Assembly (NCBI GenBank): GCA_964059195.1
Contig: CAXKWD010000009.1
Location: 87,827,432 to 87,891,431, forward strand
DNA: 64,000 bases
Direction of reading: 5' to 3'
DNA from: Ectobius pallidus
Lineage: Eukaryota > Arthropoda > Insecta > Blattodea > Ectobiidae
Shown: positions 11,613 through 20,698 of the stretch, in pieces
Layout of the letters: every line of letters begins with the position of its first letter
How positions within the stretch are numbered: the first letter of the stretch is position 1
Notes under the pieces: model-generated
Told to the model about the DNA's origin: nothing
The model's input: only the letters and a program-made list of their open reading frames with translations
The model's database searches: none
Translations under genes and position numbers: made by a program

Positions 11613-11844
11613 ATTTATTACTTTGTTATATGAAGAAAAAGAAAAGGGATGAAATATATTATGTTGGATGGAGCAAGCATAATTATAATTCCGGACTTGT
11701 GATTTATATTAACTTATTCATCAGAAATTTCTAGCATTTTAAAATACTTTGTTTACATAAATATAGGTTAATAGAGACATTTAGAAATGTTAAAAAAAAG
11801 CCTAAAACTTATTCTTTTTCATTAGCTATAGTACTTTCTATCTT

Positions 11845-11848
<4 letters not shown>

Positions 11849-11893
<45 letters not shown>
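11849..11893. repeat. (AT)n microsatellite
   Basis: Uninterrupted AT alternation of about 45 bp, self-complementary. Confidence 0.95.
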
Positions 11894-11898
<5 letters not shown>

Positions 11899-12769
11899 TG
11901 TTTGTAAAGTTTACTATATCATTATGCTGTTGTGTATTATTTGATCATTGAAATAAGTACTTATTTAGGCCTGTTCTGTAGAACAAAGCTACGGTAGCTC
12001 GTTAAGATTTTGGCTCATTCATAAATGTTACTTGAAATAAAGGTCTGAAAATTGTAAATAATTATATAAAAACTGTACTGAAAAAGTCCGAAACGGAAAA
12101 ATCGAACTGCGCACACTTTTCCTTCATGTGCTGTCTTCATGTGCAAAATTTCTATCGGTGACGTTGCCATCTTCATATCTTTACCCTATTTGTTCAAAAA
12201 CAGCTAATGATCGAACACAGCTACTGGGTGTATGTAAGCTGCATGTGAGAAAAAGAAGATGTGAGAATATTGTACAGTTTTGTATGTATATTAATAACTC
12301 TATATATTGCTACTGGTACCAAAGAGTTTACTCTAAAGAATAAAACAGCTGATCCTAACGAAAAGTGTTGCACTCAGTTCCATCATCGCAATAAATTGAT
12401 TATTACGCTATCTCGCTTACAATGACAGGAATAGCGATGTTTTATTAATTTTCGTGGTTTTAATTATTCATTATATGCTAATGTTCTGTAACTATTCGCG
12501 AAAAAGTCACAACAAAATATTATAATTCGAGGTCCGGATTCTCTCAAGATAACTCCATGAATTTATGGACAAAAAATGTAGATGACAGTGATATTAATGA
12601 TTATTGATTAGTGTGTGATAATTATGATCACTATTCACCTTGTTATCGTTGTCCACAGCACAACAAAACTCATTTAATGAAAAGCAGTTCCTCTGGCCTC
12701 TAAAAACAGGGAATCTACAAAGTTGATGACTTGGAATGTATTCTCTTGGAAAAACTTTGGCACTTTCCT
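11894..12769. other. Intergenic, no feature seen
   Basis: AT-rich. The 71-codon frame at 12128 shows no recognisable domain. Confidence 0.45.
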
Positions 12770-13150
12770 ACTGCCACGTTATTCTCATTACACTGGGGTC
12801 ATAAAGACCCCAAGCAATTTACATGGGATATGTCAGTACCATTGGAATTTTCTTTATAAACTGAATTAAAAACATATTTTTACCCTGAAAACAAGACAAC
12901 TATGTATGTAAGCATACACGTTAATGTTTTGTTTTTGTACATGTTTGTACGTGTTCTAAGAAAAAAAAAAGGTTTAATTGGTCATAATGACCCCAATGGT
13001 ACTCAATGCAAAAACAATTAGGCTATTATATTTTAATGAGTTAAAAAATAAACATTAATAAAACGCCATTGGATTGGATATAGTTGACTCAGAGGGATAA
13101 TATCATAACTTTTTAAATATAAGTTACTTTTAAAACCAACGGATGTATTT
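12770..13150 (+). repeat. Dispersed repeat with GGGGTCAT..GACCCC palindromes, copy 1
   Basis: Homologous, in opposite orientation, to 62175-62545. Shared landmarks in order are CACTGGGGT near 12800, a GTACTCAATGCAAAAAC block near 13000, AATAAAACGCCATTG and GTTGACTCAGAGGGATAA. It has short palindromes of the GGTCATAATGACC type. Probably a decayed DNA transposon; the family is not assigned. Confidence 0.6.
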
Positions 13151-14165
13151 ATTTCAACAGTGTTTTTGGGTTAGTATTTACTCTTTATTCTCACTAGACC
13201 TATTCCTCTCTCTGATATTCATTACCTCGCATTGAGTACAACTACTTCAATTCAAATGAAAGGCTCATCGCCGTAAATTTTAATTTCTATTAAGTGAACG
13301 TTCGCACTTTCACTGGTTTGATGATGCGAATAGATTAACAGATATTGTCCTGCTGTAGAGCGCTCAATTCAGAAGAACCACACAATATCCCACTGCTCCC
13401 CATTGTTCTCTTAGTAACTCCTCTCCCACAGCCATTATCATTGGCACAGTACATTTTATACTAACATTATTACCATTCTTCATGATAAGTAAGAAATTCT
13501 GAAAGAGAGATTCTGGAAATGAAGGTACACAGAGTTGCTCTGTGTATGTATTTCTTTGCGTCTGGTGAACAATCGACATGTCTGCGACCAATTCTTTGTG
13601 GAAAATTTGTCAAAACTACGATTCTCAAGCCTTTTTTCGGGGGGGGATATCGTTTTGTACTACTTTATTTACAAATACAAATACAGTAAAATCTTCAGTT
13701 GTTGTCATAATCTAAGGATTAAAAATAAGAACTAGTAGAACTAAAGATATGAAAGCAAATACGTAATGCACAGGATCGGGTTATCATATGCTTACTGCCT
13801 AAAATTTACACTATGTTACTAAGAAAATAAAAATATATGAAAAATCTGAAAAGAAATATCTTATGCTATGATGATAATGAGTGTTCTGCCCGAAGGCAGG
13901 TCCAGACCCGGGACGAAGTAGTGGGGCTTACACTATAGCCTAAATAATTATTGGAAACTATGATATTTACACTTGCGATAGATATAACATAACTATGTAG
14001 CCCATAAGCAGTATACATTGGAGCTGTAAGATAATAAAGGCTCAGGCTACTTGATATACCGGTAAAACTCTTTCTCTCTTTTGACTCGTAAACTCTACAA
14101 TGTTGGTAAAATAGAGCCTTATTGGCTTTTATTTTAGTTTAAAATCAAGTAACTCCGCCCTGTCA
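13151..14165. other. Intergenic, no feature seen
   Basis: Nothing recognisable apart from a short hairpin-forming word TGCCCGAAGGCA near 13888. The frames at 13364 and 13535 overlap on opposite strands and look spurious. Confidence 0.45.
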
Positions 14166-14735
14166 ATATAAAATGTTGAAAATTGTTGAAAAATCAAATA
14201 TATTTCGACCAACTTGTGGCTATCTTCAGAGAATAATTTAAGTAAACATTAAGACATAGCCTAGCCAAACCAACATAAAAAGAGGTTATGCAACTCTGAC
14301 TCAGAGCCACTCAGCATAGCTGATTAACCAATTATGTTGCTTTGACGAGGCGATGTCTAATTTTTACTTAAATTATTCACTGAAGATAGCTAGAAGTTGG
14401 TCGAAATATATTTGATTTTTAAATATTCTACATTTTGTATGACAAGACTATGTCTAATTTTTACTTAAATTATTCATTGAAGATTGTTAAAAGTTGATCT
14501 AAATATATTTGATTTTTATATATTCTACATTTTGTATGACAAGGCTAAGCTTATGTCTAATTTTTACTTAAATTATTCATTGAAGATTTCTAGAAGTTGG
14601 TCTAAATATATTTGATTTTTTAATATTCTACATTTTGTATGACAAGGCTATGTCTAATTATTACTTAAATTATTCATTGAAGATTGCTAGAAGTTGGTCT
14701 AAATATATTTGATTTTTTAATATTCTCCATTTTGT
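14166..14735. repeat. ~97-bp tandem array with an inverted leading copy
   Basis: Four direct copies start with GTCTAATTTTTACTTAAATT at 14355, 14452, 14555 and 14652 (spacing 97, 103, 97; the third follows a 6-bp insert). Each holds ATTGAAGATNNCTAGAAGTTGG-type sequence followed by TCNAAATATATTTGATTTTT. A partial copy in opposite orientation lies at about 14166-14245, so the transcript could fold into a long hairpin. The shared CTGAAGAT...GAAA spacing recalls repeated motifs in Penelope-like or ribozyme-bearing repeats, but this is only a resemblance. Confidence 0.85.
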
Positions 14736-15240
14736 ATCACTGCATTTTAAACTCGTAAATTCTAATTTAAACTCGATTAACAGGTTTTTAAACTCCCTAT
14801 ACAAATGGGGCGGAAGCACAGTGCAAATCTGTACAGTTGATTAACTGGCAGATCTGTGCTCATTGTTTCAGAGATCGCGCAGGTGCACATTGCTGCTTTC
14901 TCCAGTTTCTTATTGCCCCATGCAGAAGATCAACAGGTACAGAACGATCGTGAACTATAAAATTCGACACGCTCTGGTTTTATATCTAGCTGGTGACGTA
15001 AGACCACCTGTGACCTCATGTAAATTTTACTGGTAAGTGTAACTGAAAGTTCTGTTGGCCTAAGATGTAAGATCTTTCCTGAAGTAGCTTCAGAGAGGTT
15101 GATTTCATCCAATTTCGTAAGTCTCCCAAATAAACACAATTACAGGAAGTAACATACCTTCAGTTATGTCAACCCAACAATGGGGCGAACTTATACCGAC
15201 CGAATTACTGTAGGTTTGGCGAGACTAGTGGCTCATATTT
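14736..15240. other. Intergenic, no feature seen
   Basis: No recognisable gene or repeat. The 69-codon minus-strand frame at 14930 is unconvincing. Confidence 0.45.
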
Positions 15241-15253
15241 ACAATACATAATA

Positions 15254-15556
15254 AAAGGTAAAGTGATCCCTATACAGGCAATGGACGCCCAGAGGGTCCA
15301 GGAGGGTGAGGCTCCCAGATTTTGGACATTCGGCACATGAAGGTGGTAAGGTTGTCAGCCATACGCACCCGCCGCATTTACCCCCAGGATTGCTCCTGGT
15401 ACTCATTTCTGTTGGAGGCTGAGTCACCCTAGGGCCATAGTGCCACCAGAAGGATTATGCCAATTGAAAAATCTCAACGACCTCATCGGGAATCGAACCC
15501 GCGACCTTCCGGTTTGTAGCGCAGCTACTCAACTACTACGCTACGGCGTACCCCAC
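15254..15556 (-). mobile_element. tRNA-derived SINE (family C), copy 1
   Basis: Read on the minus strand it begins GGGGTACGCCGTAGCGTAGT (A-box region), with B box GGGTTCGATTCCC at about 15485-15500, then a body ending GCCTGTATAGGGATCAC. A 13-bp duplication ACAATACATAATA flanks it (15241-15253 and 15557-15569), showing target-primed insertion. A second copy is at 46648-46928. Confidence 0.92.
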
Positions 15557-15669
15557 ACAATACATAATAGGCCTATGTATTATCATCATAAACTGCCCAT
15601 GGATACCTCAAAGAAATAGAACCGTTATTTTGTTCGCTTCATTTTATCTGGATATAATATTTAATACGA

Positions 15670-15845
15670 GGTTGCTGGTTCGATACTGGGCCCGGTCAAT
15701 GTCATCTACGTGTCTTTAATATGACAGCCCACGTCTATACATTTACAGTCATGTAAACGAACTTCTGCGGGACAAAATTTCGACACAACGGCGATTGCCA
15801 CAGGCCTAAGTTGCAGTATACTCCCGTCGTTAAATAATCATAACT
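15670..15845 (+). mobile_element. 5'-truncated tRNA-derived SINE (family D)
   Basis: A B-box-like GGTTCGATACTGGGCC near 15678 is followed by ATGACAGCCCACGTC, ACATTTACAGTCATGTAAA, TGCGGGACAAAATTTCG and a CGTCGTTAAATAATCATAAC end. This series resembles an abundant insect SINE with 'ctcctgcgggacaaaattccgg' and 'cgtcgttaaataa', as I remember it. The A box is missing. Confidence 0.65.
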
Positions 15846-17149
15846 GTCTAAAGAGGTTATTAAATTTGTAACTGCTTTCTGTCGAACACCGAGCAACTTG
15901 GCGGGTGAACTTACTGCACGGTAGAGGCAAACCGCGTAGGCAATGGCAATTTTTATTTCTATTTTGTAAATAATTTTAATCGGTCAATGACTAATTTTCC
16001 GAAAGCATTCTTTCTGGTTTATTTATCTTTTTTACGGGAGGACGTATTTTCGTTTTTAAATGCACAAACTCCCATGATCGAGGGGGGACATAAATTCGCA
16101 GCCTCTTCACCTCGGATCCTAGCTACCGGCATGGAAATATGTCAAGAATGTTTTTGAGAATTTGTGAGCCATGAATCACTCATTCCAAAACCAGCTCCAT
16201 CAAATTTGGAAATTCTCACCACGAACCCGAGAGCCTAGCGTTGAAGTAACTGAGACCAATGAAGTTGTATCACAGAATTATGTGCCTTCCAATCCAGAAA
16301 ATATTTATTAGGAAGAAATTAGTTAAACTTCCGTAATTATTTATTTCGCCTTAAACAGTTTAACGTAAAATAACATACTATTTGGATATTTAGAAGTGGA
16401 AAATAAGTTTTTAAGTAGGCCTATATGCAAATAATGCGCAACTAAACTAAGAATTCAAAATAAAAATTATCTCATTTTGCCCACAAAAAAAAAAAAAAAT
16501 CTTACACTCCAATACTCAATTGGCGTTATGTTTTGCGTTTAAACTTTCATTATACACCATTGATAGTCGTGAAGTACATTATCTTAAAATTCCATAGTTG
16601 TATGTTTCTTGCATTCTTCTTTAATCCATTATTAAAGTGCATAAGCACAGATAACATACAAAAACTTTCAAGACGCTTTTAAAAGTAGATCAGGAGACTC
16701 AATAGTCCTATATAAGTTACCTACATACACTTAGCCAAAGTTCAATGGTCTGAAACCATATTACACACAGGTTATGTTTTTAGTATAGGTATTTTTTGAA
16801 TTTCTAGAGGTGGCTATTTTCTTATCTGCCATTTAAAATGATTATATCTTAAGTTACATAACTAAGTTAATAGGTAGCCTAATATATGTAAGAATGTGTT
16901 CAACATCAACAATCATAGTCTTCGTCTTCGATAGGATCCAGCGATGATGAGCGATAAAAGCTGTTTTTTAAGAAGATCCCAGTTCTCATAAGACACGAAT
17001 TATATATATTTTTTATTTTTTCAATTTTACTACACGAAGGGTGGTTTTTATATGTTTTTATACTTACGAAGATATTAGTTTATTCGTATTATCATAGCTA
17101 AGCTGCCCTTAAAAATGTTCATACAAAAATGAAAACAAAGTAATATTTC
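15846..17149. other. Intergenic, no feature seen
   Basis: AT-rich with a poly(A) run near 16484-16499 and one TAGGCCTA at 16416. No coding evidence. Confidence 0.45.
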
Positions 17150-17315
17150 TAATTAATTTTTATTTTCTGTACACGTATCATAAGTACTACTGTAGGGAGA
17201 GGGAGTGTTTTTGTTTTACCCTGAAATTCAACGTGAAATTTTGAGATCCCTGAATCCAAAGAATACAATTTTCAGAAGCATGTCTATGTTTGAAAAACAA
17301 AAATCATATTAATTA

Positions 17316-17322
17316 TAGGCTA
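17316..17322. repeat. TAGGCTA micro-insertion candidate
   Basis: In the left TIR of the 2.9-kb element the sequence reads ATTATAGGCTAAATT. The right TIR (complement of about 19927-19945) reads AAAATAAATT at the same place, as if GGCTA had been added after TA. Confidence 0.5.
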
Positions 17323-17551
17323 AATTATGTCAACGGATTTTGTAAACGGATTAAATGTGACTCAAAGAATAGATAAAAACCTGGTTTTTCAATCTCTCAA
17401 GTAACTATCTGTAACACAAAAACAGCCATTTTATTCATGTTATGGAGACACGTTTAAATTTATTGACTAGTGTTATTACATAGGTTGGTTTTTTAGTTTT
17501 GACACCATTGTTATAACTGGATTAATAACTCAAAATAGATGGTTCCAAGTT

Positions 17552-17757
17552 TCATAGGCCCTCGATGTAGTCCCCACCGTTGCGTACAACGTGTTGCCAG
17601 CGATGCGGAAGTCGTTGGATCCGTTGGCACTGCCCAATCTATTGATGGTGCGAAGAGAGCGCTCGGCAGCCTGCTTAACGTTTTCAATGGTACGGAAGTG
17701 CTCCCCGCGCATTGTCATCTTCACCTTCGGGATGAGATCATAGTCGCAGGGACTGAA
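17552..17757 (-). pseudogene. Mariner transposase C-terminus, inverted copy
   Basis: On the minus strand the left arm reads SPCDYDLIPKVKMTMRGEHF, followed by a block like EDVKQAAERSLRTINRLGSA. This is the same C-terminus as in the right arm. Small indels change the frame near the end. It has no catalytic HDN block and cannot make a transposase. It is the mirror of 18058-18262. Confidence 0.75.
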
Positions 17758-17785
17758 ACAAACAGTTCGACCAACCCCCACCAAT

Positions 17786-18262
17786 GTGAAGGTAATGTTG
17801 ATTCTTGCCTATGATTGGGATGGTGTGATTATTCACCATACCGTTCCTCGAGGGCAAACCGTTAATGCGGCGTACTATTGTTCGTTTCTGCAAGACCATC
17901 TCCGAGGAGCTCTGAGAAGGAAACGGCGCCACCACATGGTTACACCGCCCATCGTTCTGCATGACAATGCTAGGGCACACACAGCAGGCGTTGTGTCGGC
18001 ATTGTTGGATCGCTGGGGCTGGGAGGTCCTCTATCACCCCCCCTATTCTCCCGACATCAGTCCCTGCGACTATGATCTCATCCCGAAGATGAAGATGACA
18101 ACGCGCTGGGAGCACTTCCGTACCATTGAAGACGTTAAGCAGGCTGCCGAGCGCTCTCTTCGCACCATCAATAGATTGGGCAGTGCCAACGGGATCCAAC
18201 GACTTCCGCATCGCTGGCAACACGTTGTACGGAACGGTGGGGACTACATCGAGGGCCTATGA
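17786..18262 (+). pseudogene. Mariner transposase, middle and C-terminal part
   Basis: The 158-codon frame matches the second and third catalytic regions of Tc1/mariner DDE/D transposases, which cut and join the element ends in the nucleus. An upstream block has YDWDGVIIHHTVPRGQTVNA. The second catalytic Asp is in VLHDNARAHT, and the third in YSPDISPCDYDL, with 34 residues between the two aspartates, the D34D signature of mariner. The normal N-terminal paired HTH domains are missing; an entire transposase is about 340-350 residues. The Met used here is internal, not a true start. The middle and C-terminal frame is intact, so the inversion that removed the N-terminus may be fairly recent. Confidence 0.9.
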
Positions 18263-18835
18263 AACTTGGAACCATCTATTTTGAGTTATTAATCCAGTTA
18301 TAACTATGGTGTCAAAACTAAAAAACCAACCCATGTATATGGGGTTTCACCACACATAAAAATGTACATTATTTTCATATTTTTTTGCGCTTATGGAACT
18401 AATATGTACCCAATCCCTGTGCTCAATGAACAATTTTTTTTATCAAAGAGGCTACAGCAGATGTCAAAGATGCGGTCCCCTAAAAAATGTACACCAAAAA
18501 ATTTAATGTAAAATAAAATTTTCTAAAACCTGATCAGCATAGAAGACAAGTGTCTCAAAAAATACTGCCTATATAATGCAGTGCCTGTGCAATGCACTGT
18601 TCACCAGGAAGCACCATGCTCAAAACAATAAAACTGGTCTCTGTTTTGAAATTCGAAAAGAAAACAGTGAATTATTCGTTCCAGGGGACTGACTCAACAT
18701 CGATTTTGTAGTTTGATTAGTTATGTAGATAGTGAATTTGGCGGCTTGTCATGCTATTAAGAATTTCGCTGGCTTTATTGTCATCAAGTTCTAAAACGCT
18801 TTTGGCCCCTGCTTAAATATGATGTGACAAAATTT

Positions 18836-18921
18836 ACATTTTCATAGCGGCATGCGGCCCTTGGATTTTAATTTACCAAGTCGAGTTGGCCCTTAGTAAG
18901 AGCTGAGTTTGACATGCCAGA
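18836..18921 (-). mobile_element. hAT-like terminal fragment
   Basis: On the minus strand the sequence reads CTGGCATGTCAAACTCAGCT, then AAGGGCCAACTCGACTTGG and AAGGGCCGCATGCCGC. This is the arrangement of the ends of hAT/Charlie-like MITEs ('..GTGTCAAACTC..GGGCCGC'). The other end was not found. Confidence 0.4.
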
Positions 18922-19395
18922 GCTACAGGTATGAAGTTGTTTCAGATGTTCAGATGTCAGTCCTTACGAATGTACATGAAAACAGGTGCACGTAGGTGCG
19001 GTAAAATGATACAAATAAAATAAAATGAAAAAAAACGGTAATATCATGACTTTAGACCTTACGACTGGTTGAAATTACACATAGCCTATTTTTATACTAG
19101 ATTGGCCACTGGTATATGAACTACATAGCCATATTATTAAGATACAGAAGTAATTAACCCCTCCAGAGCTGAATGTATATTAATATAAGAATCCATCAAG
19201 TTACATCAACAAGTTTTTATGAACTTAAAATCAACAACATTTTAACGAATAGCTGATTTTCATGAATGGCAATTCTAACGGGTGGATAAAATTCCTCATC
19301 TTCTGACATAAAGCATTAGCTCTATTCTATTAATTATATATCTCAGTTTTTATAATTTTTTTTCAGTGACGCACACGTCATTAGATTGTGAAAAG

Positions 19396-19397
<2 letters not shown>

Positions 19398-19459
<62 letters not shown>
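19398..19459. repeat. (AAT)n microsatellite
   Basis: About 20 uninterrupted AAT units, read directly. Confidence 0.95.
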
Positions 19460-19463
<4 letters not shown>

Positions 19464-20581
19464 GACCTATAAAATTTTCCGTAAAATATTGTATGCCTGA
19501 AAAACAAGTAAAAAAAACTAGTGCGATACACCCACATAACTTTCTCTACCCTAACTTCTAAGCATGGAAATACAACAATCTTACTTCATATTACGATATA
19601 GTCTCAGAGGCCGTGTTGCAGGTAGTGCGCAGTCTGTTATTCAGACTCAAGCAAAGTACATTGTTTGCCACGCCAGACACAAGGCTTGTATTTGAACAAA
19701 TGGTGATTGGCAAACCTTCAGATATTTGTTGTTAAACATGTTAATAAAAGTACAAACACTCATAGTTTGACTCATAGTACAAACACTTTTCATACAAAAT
19801 CTATACAAAATCATTCTACCCGTTATCGAGAAAGTTGCAAAACCACATCAAGACTTAGTAAAAAGCAAGAGGAAGTCTTCACCATTCTTCGAGTCACGTC
19901 TCCAGATGGCATTTAATCCGTTTACAAAATTTATTTTTAATATGATTTTTATGCTTTTCAAACACAGACATGCTTCTGAAAATTGTATTTTTTTGATTCA
20001 GGGGATCTGAAAATTTCAATGAATTTCAGGGTAAAACAACAACACTCCCTCTTCCTACAGAAGTACCTATGATTCATGTACAGAAAATAAAAATTAATTA
20101 CAAACAACTTGGAGGGAAAACCAAAATGGAAAATTTATGTACGCAGTTTGAAAGTAAATTCAGTGGTACAATGAACTGCATTGAAGTTTTATTTTGCATT
20201 GAAATTACTCAATGTAAATAGCCAATATCAAGCTATCGGAAATTAAACACTCAGATTCCAAGGCCACTTAATAGTGATTGTTTGCAAAGAGAATTAAATT
20301 AGCTGACAATAAATATTTGCGAATGGTAGCATATGGCCTTGCTGAGGGCCCTCGAGGGCGTTGTCCAATATTACACAACACAATCAGTAAATGTACACTA
20401 TTACCAGACTCATTGTAGCGAAAATTGCTAAAAAGCCTTTCATTAGCTTCAGCGTGTTACACGTTCTCAGCATGCAAGAAGCTATTCTTCAAATTATTGC
20501 AGCATTACAGAACCAGCCCTAAAGTAGGGTAAACACTGGCATGTTAGGTTGCAGGAACATTCATTTTCTAGATTTTATGTA

Positions 20582-20583
<2 letters not shown>

Positions 20584-20629
<46 letters not shown>

Positions 20630-20639
20630 CATCATCATC
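20584..20639. repeat. (ATT)n/(ATC)n microsatellite
   Basis: About 15 ATT units grading into ATC units. Confidence 0.95.
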
Positions 20640-20676
20640 GCTAGCTCCCCAATGTTGTAAGTCCTATTCTACATTG

Positions 20677-20698
20677 TATCATATCATATCATATCATA
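20677..20698. repeat. (ATATC)n microsatellite
   Basis: Four tandem ATATC units. Confidence 0.9.

Larger units (their letters stand above)
17479..18335. mobile_element. Foldback mariner derivative
   Basis: Two inverted arms of ~280 bp (17479-17757 and 18058-18335) are nearly identical. Both encode the C-terminal part of a mariner transposase and the same outer end (ATAGGTTGGTTTTTTAGTTT, with small differences). They surround a 300-bp loop carrying the middle of the transposase. TA lies outside (17477-17478 and 18336-18337). The N-terminal half of the transposase is absent and its place is taken by an inverted copy of the 3' end, so the element is a palindrome-like rearrangement. Confidence 0.85.
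17152..20098. mobile_element. ~2.9-kb TIR element interrupted by a mariner
   Basis: The left ~220 bp (from ATTAATTTTTATTTTCTGTA) is repeated inverted at the right end with roughly 85% identity. Shared landmarks include GTTTTACCCTGAAATTCA, TACAATTTTCAGAAGCATGT and TTTTGTAAACGGATTAAATG. TA lies just outside both ends (17150-17151, 20099-20100), a possible TA duplication. The interior contains a separate mariner (17479-18335), a hAT-like end (18836-18921), an AAT microsatellite (19398-19459) and sequence like the Helitron interior (GAGGCCGTGTTGCAG near 19609). No transposase of its own is seen. Confidence 0.65.

Noticed and set aside
14355..14735. Hammerhead ribozyme in each tandem unit
   Set aside because: Core letters CTGAAGA and GAAA are present but I could not pair helices I and III around an NUH site; kept only as a lead for a covariance search.
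17738..18223. 161-codon minus-strand frame opposite the mariner
   Set aside because: It is antisense to a clear D34D transposase frame; the palindromic arms make mirror frames.
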